Origin: Erwinia aphidicola | GTDB lineage: Bacteria; Pseudomonadota; Gammaproteobacteria; Enterobacterales; Enterobacteriaceae | NCBI RefSeq assembly: GCF_014773485.1 | Contig: NZ_JACXBP010000002.1 | Span: forward strand, 124,001-188,000 | Direction of reading: 5' to 3' | Length of the DNA stretch: 64,000 nt | Shown: positions 8,443 through 20,262 of the stretch, one piece after another | Layout of the letters: each line of letters starts with the position of its first letter | How positions within the stretch are numbered: position 1 is the stretch's first letter | Position numbers and translations under genes: made by a program | Notes under the pieces: generated by a model | What the model was told of the DNA's origin: nothing | The model's database searches: none | The model's input: the letters and a program-made list of their open reading frames with translations, nothing else

Positions 8443-8474
8443 AAAAAAAAAGCCGCAGCGTTATCCGCTGCGGC
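8443..8474 (-). terminator. Intrinsic terminator of secM-secA
   Basis: On the - strand the stem GCCGCAGCG (8466-8474) pairs with CGCTGCGGC (8452-8460) around a 5-nt loop and is followed by nine T (complement of 8443-8451). It lies about 70 nt beyond the secA stop. No gene (for example mutT, which follows secA in E. coli) lies between secA and this terminator. Confidence 0.93.
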
Positions 8475-8543
8475 AATTTTATTCGCTTCACTGGCTGACA
8501 TCAGGTCGGCATCGCCGCCTCTCGATGTTACCGTGCTGCTGGG

Positions 8544-11249
8544 TTAAGCCAGACGGCCGTGACACTGCTTATATTTCTTACCGGAACCGCATGGGCACAG
8601 GTCATTACGCCCCACTTTACGCTCGCCAGTCTGCTCAGAGAGTGACTGCGCGGCTTCCGTGTCGGCATCAGCGTGGCTCAGCTGCTGCTGCTGCGCCAGA
8701 TGTTCAGCTTCCTGACGGCGCTGCTCTTCCATCTGCTCGATCTCTTCCGGCATGCGCACCTGAACTTTGCTCAGGGTGCTGATCACTTCGTATTTCAGCG
8801 ACTCCAGCATTGCGGCGAACATCGCGAAGGACTCACGCTTGTACTCCTGCTTGGGATCTTTCTGCGCGTAGCCACGCAGATGGATACCCTGACGCAGATA
8901 ATCCATCGCCGCCAGGTGCTCTTTCCACAGCGAGTCCAGCGTTTGCAGCATCACGCCTTTTTCGAAGTTGCGCATCATCTCCACGCCAACCACTTCTTCT
9001 TTGCGCTGATACTGGGTTCTCGCCTCTTCCATGATGCGCTCACGCAGCGTCTCTTCATGCAGATCCGGCTCTTTATCCAGCCACTCGGCAATCGGCAGAT
9101 TGAGGTCGAAGTCGTTGCTAAGGCGCTCCTGCAGGCCAGCAACATCCCACATCTCTTCCAGAGACTGCGGTGGGATATAGCCATCAATGGTGGCTTTGAA
9201 CACGTCTTCACGAATGCTGGCGATAGTTTCTGACACGTCAGAGACGTCGAGCAGTTCGTTACGCTGGGTGTAGATGGCACGGCGCTGATCGCTGGCAACG
9301 TCATCGTACTCCAGCAGCTGCTTACGGATGTCAAAGTTGCGGCTTTCCACTTTACGCTGGGCGTTTGCAATCGCTTTAGTCACCCACGGGTGCTCAATCG
9401 CTTCGCCAGGTTTCATCCCCAGTTTACGCATCATGTTGGTCACGCGATCCGAGGCAAAAATACGCATCAGGGCATCTTCCATCGACAGGTAGAAACGGGA
9501 TGAACCGTTGTCGCCCTGACGACCAGAACGACCGCGCAGCTGGTTATCGATACGGCGCGACTCATGACGTTCGGTACCGATGATATGCAGACCGCCTGAA
9601 GCCAGCACCGCGTCGTGGCGAACTTTCCACGCGCTCTTGATGGCTTCGATCTGCTCTTCGGTTGGATTTTCAAGCGCGGCAATCTCTGCCTGCCAGCTGC
9701 CGCCCAGTACGATGTCGGTACCACGACCCGCCATGTTGGTCGCAATGGTCACGGCTGAAGGCTGACCCGCCTGCGCCACGATATCCGCTTCGCGGGCGTG
9801 GAATTTAGCGTTAAGCACTTCGTGTTTAATGCCCGCTTTGTTTAGCTCATGGGACACCACTTCGGATTTTTCAATCGAAATAGTACCGACCAGCACCGGC
9901 TGACCGTTAGCGGTACGCTCGCGGATATCTTCAATGATCGCGCCGATCTTCTCCATTTCGGTCATGTAGACCAGATCCGGCAGATCCTTACGCACCATTG
10001 GGCGGTTAGTCGGCACGACAATGGTATCCAGCTTGTAGATTGAGCTGAATTCAAACGCTTCGGTATCGGCGGTACCGGTCATCCCGGCCAGTTTGTTATA
10101 CAGACGGAAGTAGTTCTGGAAGGTGATCGAGGCCAGCGTCTGGTTCTCGTTCTGAATTTCCACACCCTCTTTGGCTTCCACCGCCTGATGCAGGCCATCA
10201 GACCAGCGACGCCCCTGCATGGTACGACCGGTGTGCTCATCAACGATAATCACTTCGCCATCTTTAACGATGTAGTCAACGTCGCGGGTAAACAGCACGT
10301 GCGCGCGCAGTGCGGCGGTGACGTGATGCATCATCATGATGTTGCCCGGCGAGTAGAGGGATTCGCCCTCTTGCATAATGCCTTCGCTGACCATCAACTC
10401 TTCAACGGCGACCAGACCACGTTCGGTCAGGTGAACCTGGCGCGCTTTCTCATCAACGGAGAAGTGGCCTTCGCCCTGGAAGGTGTCGGAATCCTCTTTC
10501 TCCTGACGGATCAGGCGCGGAATGATTTTGTTCACCTGAATATACAGCTCGGAACTGTCTTCCGCCGGGCCGGAGATGATCAGCGGCGTACGCGCTTCAT
10601 CGATCAGAATGGAGTCAACCTCATCCACCAGCGCGTAGTTCAGCTTGCGCTGCACGCGGTCTTCCGGGCTAAACGCCATGTTGTCGCGCAGGTAGTCAAA
10701 ACCGTATTCGTTGTTGGTGCCGTAGGTGATATCGGCGGCATAGGCGGCACGCTTGGCCGGAGCCGGCATGCCTGGCAGATTGATACCAATGCTCAGACCA
10801 AGGAATTCAAACAGCGCACGGTTGTTTTCGGCGTCACGCTGGGCCAGGTAGTCATTCACGGTAACCACGTGGACGCCTTTACCGCTCAGCGCATTAAGGT
10901 AGGCTGGCAGCGTTGCCGTCAGGGTTTTACCTTCACCGGTACGCATCTCGGCGATGCAGCGATCGTTCAGCACCATACCGCCCAGCAGCTGCACGTCAAA
11001 GTGGCGCATGCCGAATACGCGTTTACTCGCTTCACGAACGGTGGCGAACGCTTCCGGGATCAGGTTTTCCAGCTCTTCGCCTTTCTCCAGGCGTGCGCGG
11101 AACTCAACGGTTTTCGCTTTCAGCTCGTCGTCAGACAGCTTAACGAAATCGGGTTCCATCTTGTTGATCAGGTCTACCGCTTTGCGCATACGACGCAGCG
11201 TGCGGTCGTTACTGCTACCAAAAACTTTGGTTAATAATTTGATTAACAT
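8544..11249 (-). CDS. secA: Preprotein translocase ATPase SecA
   Basis: Motor ATPase of the Sec pathway; drives unfolded preproteins through SecYEG. The 901 residues equal the E. coli length. Visible parts are Walker A in [14 protein letters not shown] (about 102-109), the [13 protein letters not shown] motif (about 209-221), helicase motif VI in GRSGRQGD, and the C-terminal zinc finger [14 protein letters not shown] with ligands Cys885, Cys887, Cys896 and His897 that bind SecB and phospholipids. It is downstream of secM, whose translation arrest is expected to expose the secA start. The Shine-Dalgarno sequence (TGAGAG about 11 nt before ATG) is weak. Confidence 0.99.
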   Translation of the reverse strand: MLIKLLTKVFGSSNDRTLRRMRKAVDLINKMEPDFVKLSDDELKAKTVEFRARLEKGEELENLIPEAFATVREASKRVFGMRHFDVQLLGGMVLNDRCIAEMRTGEGKTLTATLPAYLNALSGKGVHVVTVNDYLAQRDAENNRALFEFLGLSIGINLPGMPAPAKRAAYAADITYGTNNEYGFDYLRDNMAFSPEDRVQRKLNYALVDEVDSILIDEARTPLIISGPAEDSSELYIQVNKIIPRLIRQEKEDSDTFQGEGHFSVDEKARQVHLTERGLVAVEELMVSEGIMQEGESLYSPGNIMMMHHVTAALRAHVLFTRDVDYIVKDGEVIIVDEHTGRTMQGRRWSDGLHQAVEAKEGVEIQNENQTLASITFQNYFRLYNKLAGMTGTADTEAFEFSSIYKLDTIVVPTNRPMVRKDLPDLVYMTEMEKIGAIIEDIRERTANGQPVLVGTISIEKSEVVSHELNKAGIKHEVLNAKFHAREADIVAQAGQPSAVTIATNMAGRGTDIVLGGSWQAEIAALENPTEEQIEAIKSAWKVRHDAVLASGGLHIIGTERHESRRIDNQLRGRSGRQGDNGSSRFYLSMEDALMRIFASDRVTNMMRKLGMKPGEAIEHPWVTKAIANAQRKVESRNFDIRKQLLEYDDVASDQRRAIYTQRNELLDVSDVSETIASIREDVFKATIDGYIPPQSLEEMWDVAGLQERLSNDFDLNLPIAEWLDKEPDLHEETLRERIMEEARTQYQRKEEVVGVEMMRNFEKGVMLQTLDSLWKEHLAAMDYLRQGIHLRGYAQKDPKQEYKRESFAMFAAMLESLKYEVISTLSKVQVRMPEEIEQMEEQRRQEAEHLAQQQQLSHADADTEAAQSLSEQTGERKVGRNDLCPCGSGKKYKQCHGRLA

Positions 11250-11318
11250 AGTAAATAATTCTCTCAGCCACCGCGTTCACGATGGACACTTAACGTTTAA
11301 TTTTAAACAGATTGGTTG

Positions 11319-11825
11319 TTATGAATTAAGTGCAGATAGCGGTCCGGCGCGAATGCCGTGAACCTGTGCCAGCCACAGGCCGGTTTGATGGCGGGGAACG
11401 GCTTCAACCTGACGTTGGGCCGTCGTGCGAATGATGACCGGCGGTTTCGCTTCATGGGTCAGCAGCGCGTTAAGGGTGTCGAGCAGCGCCAGCTTATGGG
11501 CTTCAAGCGGCTGGGTCTCTTCCGCTACCGGAGAAACCGAAGGCGTAAGCGTAAATGACAGGTGGCGGATAACCGTGCGGATCGCGTGCTGATGCCAGTA
11601 ATCTACGCTGAATGAAGGGCGACGCGCGCTCTCCAGCAGCGCCAGGCTCTCAAAACGCACCGCCGTGCCAATATTCAGGCTTCGCGACGAGGTTTCTGCT
11701 AAGGTAGGGCGATCGTGCGCTGACGCGTGCGGCAGGCCAAGACTCGCCGCGACCATCCCCAACAGGAGATGCGGCCAGAAATAGCGTCTGCCAAATTGTC
11801 GCCAACGATTAAGAATACCGATCAC
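11319..11825 (-). CDS. secM: Secretion monitor SecM with variant arrest motif
   Basis: Secreted regulatory peptide whose nascent chain stalls the ribosome until pulled by Sec, thereby raising secA translation. GTG at 11825 gives 168 residues (E. coli 170) starting [21 protein letters not shown] after Met; the longer reading to 11867 has no family support. The signal sequence runs to about residue 37. [24 protein letters not shown] conservation is present ([19 protein letters not shown]). The arrest motif is [17 protein letters not shown], keeping W, Q and GIRAGP of the E. coli motif but with His for Phe150 and Leu for Ile156. Six residues follow the stall proline. Confidence 0.95.
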   Translation of the reverse strand: MIGILNRWRQFGRRYFWPHLLLGMVAASLGLPHASAHDRPTLAETSSRSLNIGTAVRFESLALLESARRPSFSVDYWHQHAIRTVIRHLSFTLTPSVSPVAEETQPLEAHKLALLDTLNALLTHEAKPPVIIRTTAQRQVEAVPRHQTGLWLAQVHGIRAGPLSALNS

Positions 11826-11846
11826 TGTGTTCCGCCGGAGCTTGCT

Positions 11847-12356
11847 ATGCGCGATAGTCGCCCACAATCAATTGAGAGTTTTTTCGACCATGCTCAGGAG
11901 AAGAGCGCGCTGCAAAACGTGCAGCAGCGAGCTATTGCTCTGAACAAACTGAACCGCGCAGTGCAGGGCATTCTTCCTGCTCAACTGCATCCCTGGTGCC
12001 GCGTGGCAAACTTCCGTCAGGGCGTTCTGGTGATCGAAACGGCTAATGCTAACTGGCTGATGCGCTTACGCTACGAACAGTCCAGCTTGCTGTCAGCTTT
12101 ACGTGCGCAAATATTACCATCATTGACGTCGATCGACATCAGGATAAATCCATCGCTGGCGGCAAAAGGCCAGGAATCTGTGCAAGAAAACAGCACTCGA
12201 GCGAAAGACGCGGAGAAACCGCCTATGAGGCAGCTAAGTGAGCATAGCGCGGAGATTTTACGGAGTGTCGCGAGCCAAAGCCCGGAAAAGCTGAAGAAAA
12301 TATTAGAACGACTGGCCTCACTGGCCGGAGAGGGTACCAGCTCAACCAGTCGTTAA
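11847..12356 (+). CDS. DUF721/DciA-like protein
   Basis: Protein of 169 residues from ATG 11847, preceded by GGAG at 11837-11840; a longer frame from 11727 runs back through secM and is rejected. The N-terminal half (about 25-105) has the DUF721 pattern [19 protein letters not shown] and [15 protein letters not shown] followed by LR-x-QIL. DUF721 is the DciA family, which in many bacteria loads the replicative helicase DnaB; the tail (about 110-169) is polar and probably disordered. In Pseudomonas a DUF721 gene also lies between lpxC and secA, so the position is conserved. Enterobacterales normally use DnaC instead, so the present function is uncertain. Confidence 0.8.
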   Translation: MRDSRPQSIESFFDHAQEKSALQNVQQRAIALNKLNRAVQGILPAQLHPWCRVANFRQGVLVIETANANWLMRLRYEQSSLLSALRAQILPSLTSIDIRINPSLAAKGQESVQENSTRAKDAEKPPMRQLSEHSAEILRSVASQSPEKLKKILERLASLAGEGTSSTSR

Positions 12357-12415
12357 TACCCCCTTCATATTTACAGCTGCTGCTGCAATTATTTGGGGGA
12401 GCGTTTGATTCTGGG

Positions 12416-13351
<936 letters not shown>

Positions 13352-13363
13352 TTAGCCATCCGA

Positions 13364-13386
13364 CCGCCAGTTTACTTCACTGGCGG
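13364..13386 (-). other. Hairpin at the predicted 5' end of lpxC mRNA
   Basis: On the - strand a perfect 7-bp stem, CCGCCAG with CTGGCGG, encloses a 9-nt loop and is not followed by a T tract, so it is not an intrinsic terminator for ftsZ. Its outer edge (13386) coincides with the transcription start expected from the promoter at 13393-13421, which would place the hairpin at the very 5' end of the lpxC transcript. Confidence 0.6.
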
Positions 13387-13392
13387 GCGAAC

Positions 13393-13421
13393 AGTTTAAC
13401 ACAAAGAGCGAAGAATCCCAA
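13393..13421 (-). promoter_or_regulatory. lpxC promoter
   Basis: On the - strand TTGGGA (complement of 13416-13421) and TAAACT (complement of 13393-13398) are separated by exactly 17 bp, in the short gap between ftsZ and lpxC. The known E. coli lpxC promoter occupies the same gap. Expected start of transcription is near 13386, about 53 nt before the ATG. Confidence 0.6.
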
Positions 13422-13436
13422 TTTCTCGGGTTATTC

Positions 13437-14591
13437 CTAGTCTGCCTGCTTGCGCAGGAAGGCTGGAATGTCCAGATAGTCAGGCTCTTTGTTAGTCTGT
13501 GTGCCCGGATCGTTGACCACTTTCGCCGCAGGTTTCTGCTCCTGTGGCAGCGGGGCCATACCGTGCTGCTGGTAACGGTGATCCATCACTGGCTGAGTGG
13601 TCTGCTTATTGGTCACCAGCGTAATTTCTGGACGTTTGTCCATGCCGATACCGGTAGCCACCACGGTCACACGCAGTTCGTCGTTCATTTCCGGGTCAAG
13701 GGAAGTACCGATAACCACGGTTGCGTTGTCAGATGCGAAGGCGCGGATGGTGTTACCCACGGTTTCGAACTCATCCAGACGCAGGTCGAAGCCAGCAGTG
13801 ATGTTAACCAGCACGCCGCGTGCGCCAGACAGGTCGATATCTTCCAACAGTGGGCTGGAGATCGCCATTTCTGCCGCTTCTTCCGCACGGTCTTCACCAC
13901 AGGCCACGCCAGACCCCATCATCGCGTAGCCCATTTCGGACATCACGGTGCGCACGTCGGCAAAGTCGACGTTCATCAGGCCCGGACGGGTGATCAGTTC
14001 TGCGATACCCTGTACCGCGCCTTTCAGCACGTCATTAGCCGCGCCGAACGCGTCCAGCAGAGAGATACCGCGACCCAGCACCTTCAGCAGCTTGTCGTTT
14101 GGAATGGTGATCAGTGAGTCGACGTGCTTAGACAGCTCGGCAATCCCCTGCTCGGCAAAAGCCATGCGCTTTTTGCCTTCAAAGTTGAATGGCTTAGTCA
14201 CCACTGCAACGGTCAGAATACCGAGGTCTTTGGCCACTTCAGCCACGACTGGCGCAGCACCCGTACCGGTACCACCGCCCATACCCGCAGCGATAAATAC
14301 CATGTCTGCACCTTCCAGTGCCTGACGCAGTGCTTCGCGATCTTCTTCGGCGGAGTTACGGCCGACTTCCGGGTTAGCCCCAGCGCCCAGACCTTTAGTA
14401 ATTCCGTTACCGATCTGAATCGTCTGGCCTACCGCAGTTTTACGCAATGCCTGAGCATCGGTATTTACCGCGAAGAACTCAACGCCTTCGATACGCTCAC
14501 GCACCATATGCTCTACGGCGTTACCGCCGCCGCCGCCGACGCCGATGACTTTAATCACCGCGTCATTGGTTAATTCCATTGGTTCAAACAT
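13437..14591 (-). CDS. ftsZ: Cell division GTPase FtsZ
   Basis: Tubulin-like GTPase that forms the Z ring at midcell. The 384 residues (E. coli 383) include the tubulin signature [16 protein letters not shown] (about 104-119), the T7 synergy loop [11 protein letters not shown], and the C-terminal peptide [14 protein letters not shown], which binds FtsA and ZipA. The start [15 protein letters not shown] is identical to E. coli. It follows ftsA by 73 nt; in E. coli several ftsZ promoters lie inside ftsA and ftsQ, which I have not mapped here. Confidence 0.99.
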   Translation of the reverse strand: MFEPMELTNDAVIKVIGVGGGGGNAVEHMVRERIEGVEFFAVNTDAQALRKTAVGQTIQIGNGITKGLGAGANPEVGRNSAEEDREALRQALEGADMVFIAAGMGGGTGTGAAPVVAEVAKDLGILTVAVVTKPFNFEGKKRMAFAEQGIAELSKHVDSLITIPNDKLLKVLGRGISLLDAFGAANDVLKGAVQGIAELITRPGLMNVDFADVRTVMSEMGYAMMGSGVACGEDRAEEAAEMAISSPLLEDIDLSGARGVLVNITAGFDLRLDEFETVGNTIRAFASDNATVVIGTSLDPEMNDELRVTVVATGIGMDKRPEITLVTNKQTTQPVMDHRYQQHGMAPLPQEQKPAAKVVNDPGTQTNKEPDYLDIPAFLRKQAD

Positions 14592-14664
14592 AATTTCTCT
14601 CCGTTATGTGCCTGTTCGCCTGGAGATCACTAAATAAGTCTAGCATGATCCCCTATGGTAAAAA

Positions 14665-15921
14665 TTAAAACTCTTTTCTCAGCCAGCTGTTGATTTTCTT
14701 GAACCAGTTACCCACTGAGGCTCTTTTTTCTACTTCTGCTTCACCGTTAAGGTGAGACTCTTTTCCGTAGTGCAGTAAGCCCACCGCCGTTGAGTAGTAA
14801 GGCTCCTGCGCGTAATCCGTTAATCCTGTAATGTTCAGCGGCTGTCCGATACGCACCTGCGTGTGGAAGACACGCTGGGCGCAAGCCGCCAATCCTTCAA
14901 TCTGTGCCGCGCCGCCGGTCAACACAATTCCGGCCGCGAGGTGATGTTTCACGCCCTGCTGGCGAAGCTGCTCCTGCAGCTGCAGGATTTCGTCATTCAC
15001 CAGGTTCAGCAGCTCGGTGTAACGCGGCTCAATCACTTCAGCCAGCGTCTGGCGCTGCAGGCTGCGCGGTGGACGCCCACCTACGCTTGGCACTTCGACG
15101 TTTTCGTCTTTGCCAACAATCGAACCCAGCGCACAACCGTGACGCACTTTGATCGCTTCCGCGTCGGTTGGCGGAGTGCCGAAGGCGTAAGCGATATCGC
15201 TGGTCACCACGTTGCCCGCGTACGGGATAACCTTGGTGTGGCGCAGTGCGCCGCCGGTGTAAACCGCGATATCCATGGTTCCGCCGCCGACATCGACTAC
15301 GCAGACGCCCAGCTCGCGCTCATCTTCGGTCAGCACGGCAAAGCTCGATGCCAGACCGGCGAAAATCAGTTGGTCAACTTTCAGGCCGCAACGTTCAACC
15401 GCTTTGACGATGTTTTTCGCCATATCGTTGTGGCAGGTGATCAGGTGCACTTTCGCCTGCATGCGCACGCCCGATAATCCGACCGGGTTTTTGATCCCTT
15501 CCTGATAGTCGATCGCATATTCTTGCGGAATAACATGGAGGATGCGGTGTTCATCGCGAACACGGACGGATTTAGCGGTATGTACCACATTCTCCACATC
15601 TTCCTGCGTCACTTCCTCTTCGGAAATAGGAACCATCCCTATTTCGTTCTGGCAGCTGATATGTTTGCCCGATAATGCAAGGTAAACCGACGAAATCTGA
15701 CAGTCCGCCATCAGTTCGGCCTGATCGATAGCGCGCTGAACGCATTTCACTACCGACTCCAGGTCGTTAACGCCGCCTTTATCCATCCCGCGAGACGGGC
15801 AGCTGCCCACCCCGATAATATTAACCATGCCATCAGGCAGAACTTCCCCTACCAGGGCGGCAACCTTCGCGGTGCCTATCTCGAGTCCAACTACCAGTTT
15901 TCTGTCCGTCGACTTGATCAT
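14665..15921 (-). CDS. ftsA: Cell division actin-like protein FtsA
   Basis: Actin-fold ATPase that tethers FtsZ to the membrane. The 418 residues include the phosphate-1 region [18 protein letters not shown], the [13 protein letters not shown] phosphate-2 region (about 208-220), the [10 protein letters not shown] adenosine motif, and the C-terminal amphipathic helix [16 protein letters not shown], which is the membrane-targeting sequence. The start overlaps the ftsQ stop by 4 nt, as in E. coli. Confidence 0.99.
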   Translation of the reverse strand: MIKSTDRKLVVGLEIGTAKVAALVGEVLPDGMVNIIGVGSCPSRGMDKGGVNDLESVVKCVQRAIDQAELMADCQISSVYLALSGKHISCQNEIGMVPISEEEVTQEDVENVVHTAKSVRVRDEHRILHVIPQEYAIDYQEGIKNPVGLSGVRMQAKVHLITCHNDMAKNIVKAVERCGLKVDQLIFAGLASSFAVLTEDERELGVCVVDVGGGTMDIAVYTGGALRHTKVIPYAGNVVTSDIAYAFGTPPTDAEAIKVRHGCALGSIVGKDENVEVPSVGGRPPRSLQRQTLAEVIEPRYTELLNLVNDEILQLQEQLRQQGVKHHLAAGIVLTGGAAQIEGLAACAQRVFHTQVRIGQPLNITGLTDYAQEPYYSTAVGLLHYGKESHLNGEAEVEKRASVGNWFKKINSWLRKEF

Positions 15922-16763
15922 TGTTGTTTAGCCTGTGCCTGATTCTGTTGCTGTTGCTGATTACTGTCAGCGGCCGCCATCGGCGCCGGTGCCCATCCTA
16001 CTGCCGCGCCAGAGTCGTAACGCAGGTCTACGTAGCTGATACGTTTGTTCTCCGCCTGGCCCTGACGTTGCAGGGTAGGCAGTAACTCGATGAAACGCTG
16101 CAGACGTTTCATATCCTCGTTACGCCCTAACTCCAGACGGGTGTCATCTTCTAACACCAGCTGCCATGAACGCCTTGCGGTCATGGACGCCGCCTTCAAT
16201 TTCAATTTGCTGGCCGCCAGCGCGTTACTCATCTGGTGGTAGCCGGCTAACACTTCAGATTCGCTGCCTTCCGGGCCATACAGCATCGGCATATTTTCTT
16301 TACCGAGATGACTGGCCGGGACGCTGAACGATTTGCCTTCTGCATCAACCATATGCACATCATTCCAGCGTGCAACCGGAACGTACTCAACCAGATGAAT
16401 CTTTAATTCGTCCGGCCACTGCTTGCGCACGCTCACCTGCTGGATCCACGGCAAGCGCTCAATCTGCTGCTGAATAACATCCACATCCTGCGACATAAAA
16501 GTGCCAGGTTCGCCAAGCGATAAAATCGCCTGGCGGATGTCATCATTGGTGGTGTAGTGCGTCTGCCCGGTCACCACCAGCTTTGACAGCGGCAGCTGCG
16601 AGGCATCGTTCATCCATTTCAGCACCACAAACCCACCGGCCAGCATCACACCCAGTACCATCGCCAGAAAGATCATCCCGGCAAGGCGTGAACCGTTACT
16701 GCGCCCGGTGCGCGCTTTTTCCTGCGCTTCGCGGTTACGGACATTCAGAGCAGCCTGGGACAT
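15918..16763 (-). CDS. ftsQ: Cell division protein FtsQ
   Basis: Bitopic divisome scaffold that recruits FtsL-FtsB and regulates septal synthesis. The 281-residue protein has a cytoplasmic N-terminus, one transmembrane helix (about 28-50), a periplasmic POTRA domain (about [14 protein letters not shown] to [11 protein letters not shown]) and a beta domain ending [16 protein letters not shown]. The C-terminal Gln-rich tail ([13 protein letters not shown]) is also present in E. coli and is not an anomaly. One base separates it from ddlB. Confidence 0.98.
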   Translation of the reverse strand: MSQAALNVRNREAQEKARTGRSNGSRLAGMIFLAMVLGVMLAGGFVVLKWMNDASQLPLSKLVVTGQTHYTTNDDIRQAILSLGEPGTFMSQDVDVIQQQIERLPWIQQVSVRKQWPDELKIHLVEYVPVARWNDVHMVDAEGKSFSVPASHLGKENMPMLYGPEGSESEVLAGYHQMSNALAASKLKLKAASMTARRSWQLVLEDDTRLELGRNEDMKRLQRFIELLPTLQRQGQAENKRISYVDLRYDSGAAVGWAPAPMAAADSNQQQQQNQAQAKQQ

Positions 16764-16764
16764 A

Positions 16765-17685
16765 TCAGTCCGCCAGCTCCAGAATGCGCGCCACCAGCTG
16801 CGAGAAGGTCATCCCGGCCTGTTTTGCCGCCATTGGCACCAGGCTATGGCTGGTCATACCCGGTGACGTGTTGACTTCCAGCAGATAGAAACGGCCATCA
16901 CCGCCCATCATCACGTCTACGCGGCCCCAGCCGCTGCAACCCAGCGCGCGCCAGGCAGCGAGGGTCAGTTCGCTCAGTTCCGCTTCCTGTTCGGCACTCA
17001 ATCCTGACGGGCAGAAGTATTGAGTATCGTCAGAAATGTATTTAGCTTCATAGTCATAGAACTCGCTGGCGGTTTTTATTCTGATTGACGGCAGAATTTG
17101 ATCGCCAATCACGCCAACGGTGTACTCAGGACCGCTTAAAAAGGCTTCCACCAGCACTTCATCGTCGTGGCGGAAGGCTTCATCCAGCGCAGCAGGGAAC
17201 TGGTACGCCTCGTTCACCCGCGAGATCCCCACGCTTGAACCTTCACGGCTCGGCTTGACGAACAGCGGCAGGCCAAGGGCATCAATGCTGGCCAGCTCAT
17301 CCGCCGTCAGGCCTTCATCCATCTGGGCGCGCGTCAGCGCGACAAATGGCGCCACCGGCAGCCCACAGCCCTGCCACAGATACTTACTGCGCAGTTTGTC
17401 CATCGTGATGGCCGATGCCATGACGCCGCTGCCGGTGTAAGGGATCTGCAGAAATTCCAGCACGCCCTGTAAGGTGCCATCTTCACCGCCGCGACCGTGC
17501 AGGGCGATAAAGGCTTTGGCAAACCCTTCCTCTTTCAGTCGCATCACCGGGAAATCACGGATGTCGACCGGATGTGCATCAATGCCTGCATCCTGCAGGC
17601 CTTGCAGAACGGCAGCGCCCGATAACAGCGATACGTCACGTTCTGCGGAGGTTCCACCCAGCAATACCGCTACTTTCTCAGCCAT
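16765..17685 (-). CDS. ddlB: D-alanine--D-alanine ligase B
   Basis: ATP-grasp ligase joining two D-Ala for the peptidoglycan stem peptide. Starting at [20 protein letters not shown] (ATG 17685) gives 306 residues, the same as E. coli DdlB; the 22 residues upstream in frame lie in murC and are not used. Motifs include [25 protein letters not shown] and the Mg-binding [11 protein letters not shown] near the C-terminus. The start overlaps the murC end by 8 nt. Confidence 0.98.
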   Translation of the reverse strand: MAEKVAVLLGGTSAERDVSLLSGAAVLQGLQDAGIDAHPVDIRDFPVMRLKEEGFAKAFIALHGRGGEDGTLQGVLEFLQIPYTGSGVMASAITMDKLRSKYLWQGCGLPVAPFVALTRAQMDEGLTADELASIDALGLPLFVKPSREGSSVGISRVNEAYQFPAALDEAFRHDDEVLVEAFLSGPEYTVGVIGDQILPSIRIKTASEFYDYEAKYISDDTQYFCPSGLSAEQEAELSELTLAAWRALGCSGWGRVDVMMGGDGRFYLLEVNTSPGMTSHSLVPMAAKQAGMTFSQLVARILELAD

Positions 17686-19153
17686 GATGTTCCTCTTTAT
17701 TCGTCTGCGGTTGTAACTTAAGCTCAGCCAGCGTGCGGGCGATACGGCCAACGTTGCCGGCGCCCTGCACTAAAATAAGGTCGTTACCGGTCAGCTTCGG
17801 TAACAGCATTTCCAGCACGGCATCATGGTCAGACACCAGAATCGGGTCGACTTTGCCACGACCACGAATGGTGCGGCACAGAGAGCGGCTGTCGGCGCCG
17901 GGGATCGGTGCCTCACCGGCGGCGTAAACATCCAGCATCAGCAGCACATCGACCTGTGACAGCACGTTGGCAAAATCGTCATACAGATCGCGGGTGCGCG
18001 TGTAGCGGTGTGGCTGGAAGATCATCACCAGATTTTTATCCGGCCAGCCCGCACGCGCGGCTTTAATCGTCACGTCAACTTCGGTCGGATGATGGCCGTA
18101 ATCGTCCACCAGCATCGCGCTGCCTGCCTGGCCGTTCACTTCTGCCAGCGGATATTCACCGAGGAAGTCGAAGCGGCGCCCGGTGCCCTGGAAACTCAGT
18201 AGCGCGCTGAGGATTTCATCATCCTCAATGCCCTCTTCCGTCGCCACGGCAACCGCAGCGGCGGCGTTAAGCGCGTTATGGCGACCCGGGGCGTTCAATG
18301 TTACGTGCATCAGCGGTTTGTCGTGGCGTACCAGGGTAAAGAAGCCCTGTGCGCCGCGCTGTTGGTAATTTTCCACCCGCACATCGGCGTCATCGCTAAA
18401 GCCATAGGTGGTGATCTGGCGCCCGACGCGCGGGATCAAATCGCGGATCACCGCGTCATCCACGCACATCACCGCACGGCCATAAAACGGCAGGTTGTGC
18501 AGGAAGTTGATAAACGTCTGCTTCAGATTTTCGAAGTCGCCCTGGTAGGTATCCATGTGGTCGGCTTCGATATTGGTGACAATCGCCACCATCGGCTGCA
18601 GATGCAGGAATGAGGCATCGCTCTCGTCCGCTTCCGCAATCAGGTAACGGCTGCTGCCAAGGCGCGCGTGGGTTCCCGCCGCTTTCACCAGCCCACCGTT
18701 AACGAAAGTCGGGTCGAGGCCGCCTTCCGCATAAATGCTGGAGACCATCGCCGTGGTGGTGGTTTTGCCGTGCGTACCAGCAACGGCAATACCGTGGCGG
18801 AAGCGCATCAGTTCAGCCAGCATCTCTGCACGGCGGATCACCGGGATACGCGCTTCGCGTGCGGCAACCACTTCCGGGTTGTCCTGCGAGACAGCGGTAG
18901 AGACCACCACCACGCTGGCATCGCTGACGTTCTCCGGGCGATGGTTAAAATAGATCGTTGCGCCCAACGCGCTCAGATGCTGAGTCACCGCATTCGGCGC
19001 CAGGTCTGAACCGCTGATTTCATAGCCTTCATTCGCTAACACTTCGGCAATACCGCCCATGCCGGCACCACCGATGCCAACAAAGTGGATGTGCCGGACG
19101 CGACGCATCTCGGGCACGATAGAACGCAGTTTTGCCAGTTGCTGTGTATTCAT
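17678..19153 (-). CDS. murC: UDP-N-acetylmuramate--L-alanine ligase MurC
   Basis: First Mur ligase, adds L-Ala to UDP-MurNAc in the cytoplasm. The 491 residues equal E. coli. N-terminal Rossmann motif [20 protein letters not shown] (about 25-44), ATP loop [11 protein letters not shown] (about 120-130), and the ligase motif [12 protein letters not shown] are clear. It follows murG with 47 nt between them and overlaps ddlB. Confidence 0.99.
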   Translation of the reverse strand: MNTQQLAKLRSIVPEMRRVRHIHFVGIGGAGMGGIAEVLANEGYEISGSDLAPNAVTQHLSALGATIYFNHRPENVSDASVVVVSTAVSQDNPEVVAAREARIPVIRRAEMLAELMRFRHGIAVAGTHGKTTTTAMVSSIYAEGGLDPTFVNGGLVKAAGTHARLGSSRYLIAEADESDASFLHLQPMVAIVTNIEADHMDTYQGDFENLKQTFINFLHNLPFYGRAVMCVDDAVIRDLIPRVGRQITTYGFSDDADVRVENYQQRGAQGFFTLVRHDKPLMHVTLNAPGRHNALNAAAAVAVATEEGIEDDEILSALLSFQGTGRRFDFLGEYPLAEVNGQAGSAMLVDDYGHHPTEVDVTIKAARAGWPDKNLVMIFQPHRYTRTRDLYDDFANVLSQVDVLLMLDVYAAGEAPIPGADSRSLCRTIRGRGKVDPILVSDHDAVLEMLLPKLTGNDLILVQGAGNVGRIARTLAELKLQPQTNKEEHHG

Positions 19154-19200
19154 CTGTTACCTGTGTTGCTGCGGGTCAGACCTGCCTGCCCCTACAAAAA

Positions 19201-20262
19201 TCATTTGGCCGCTTTACTGACTTCAGCTGCGACACGTTCGGTTGCATCCGGGATCGCCACCGCGCGGGCTTTTTCTGCCATGTTCAGCAGCGTTGCGCGA
19301 TCCCATCCTGCCAGCGTTGCCGCCACCACCTCACTGGTGAACTGCGGCTGCTCGTAAATTTTGGCGGCACCGGCCTGCTCCAGCGGCAGGGCATTCCAGT
19401 ACTGCTGACGATCTTTATGCTGAAACGGCACAAATATCGCCGGTAATCCTGCCGCAGCCACTTCGCTGACGGTCAGCGCGCCGGAACGGCACACCACCAC
19501 ATCAGCCCAGGCGTAGGCGGCGGCCATATCGTCGATGAACTCGGACACCTTATGCTGCGTCTGGTTCACCTGAATGTAAGCCTGATTCACTTCATCCAGC
19601 GCGCCTTTGCCCACCTGGTGCCACAGCGTAATGCTGTCACCCAGCCTGGCCGCTACCTGCGGCATGGTCTGGTTCAGTACGCGGGCGCCCTGACTGCCAC
19701 CGATCACCAGCACGCGCGTCGGGCCTTCTCGCCCGGCTAAGCGTACCGCCGGCAGAGGCAGTGCCAACACGTCGGTTCGCACCGGGTTCCCCACCACTTC
19801 CGCCTTAGGGAAGGCACCTGGAAAGGCCTGCATCACTTTGCTGGCAATCTTCGCCAGCCATTTGTTAGTCAGACCCGCAATGCCGTTCTGCTCATGCAGC
19901 ACCACCGGAATACCGCAGCTCCACGCGGCCAGACCGCCGGGGCCGGAAACGTAACCGCCCATTCCAAGTACCACATCCGGCTGCCAGGCTTTCATAATCG
20001 CCCGCGCCTGACGCCAGGCGTTGAAGATGCGCAGTGGCGCCGCCAGTAATGCTTTGATGCCTTTGCCACGCAGCCCGCTGATGCGAATAAAATCAATTTC
20101 AATGCCGTGCTTCGGCACCAGGTCCGCTTCCATACGGTCAGCGGTTCCAAGCCAGCGTACCTGCCAGCCCTGCGCCATCAGATGGTGTGCCACCGCCAGC
20201 CCGGGGAAAACATGCCCACCGGTTCCGCCAGCCATCACCATCAGTCGCTTTCCAGTCATCAA
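19201..20262 (-). CDS. murG: UDP-GlcNAc transferase MurG
   Basis: Membrane-associated GT28 glycosyltransferase converting lipid I to lipid II. The 353 residues (E. coli 355) carry the glycine motifs [16 protein letters not shown] (about 10-25) and [14 protein letters not shown], and the donor-site region [17 protein letters not shown] and [10 protein letters not shown]. It begins directly after the ftsW stop with no gap, as expected for coupled dcw genes. Confidence 0.99.
   Translation of the reverse strand: MMTGKRLMVMAGGTGGHVFPGLAVAHHLMAQGWQVRWLGTADRMEADLVPKHGIEIDFIRISGLRGKGIKALLAAPLRIFNAWRQARAIMKAWQPDVVLGMGGYVSGPGGLAAWSCGIPVVLHEQNGIAGLTNKWLAKIASKVMQAFPGAFPKAEVVGNPVRTDVLALPLPAVRLAGREGPTRVLVIGGSQGARVLNQTMPQVAARLGDSITLWHQVGKGALDEVNQAYIQVNQTQHKVSEFIDDMAAAYAWADVVVCRSGALTVSEVAAAGLPAIFVPFQHKDRQQYWNALPLEQAGAAKIYEQPQFTSEVVAATLAGWDRATLLNMAEKARAVAIPDATERVAAEVSKAAK

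Noticed and set aside
7608..8501. 297-codon - strand frame opposite the LPMO gene and its terminator
   Set aside because: It crosses both intrinsic terminators and is antisense to a clear secreted protein gene; no family resemblance.
11727..11846. N-terminal extension of the DUF721 protein by 40 codons
   Set aside because: The extension lies opposite the secM signal-sequence region, matches no DUF721 protein, and the ATG at 11847 has a good GGAG site.
12359..12399. CCCCC...GGGGG inverted repeat between the DUF721 gene and lpxC as a terminator
   Set aside because: Only five pairs around a loop of more than 30 nt, and no T tract on either strand.
15918..15970. Gln-rich tail of FtsQ as an unusual low-complexity insertion
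   Set aside because: E. coli FtsQ ends with a very similar Gln-rich tail, so it is an ordinary family feature.
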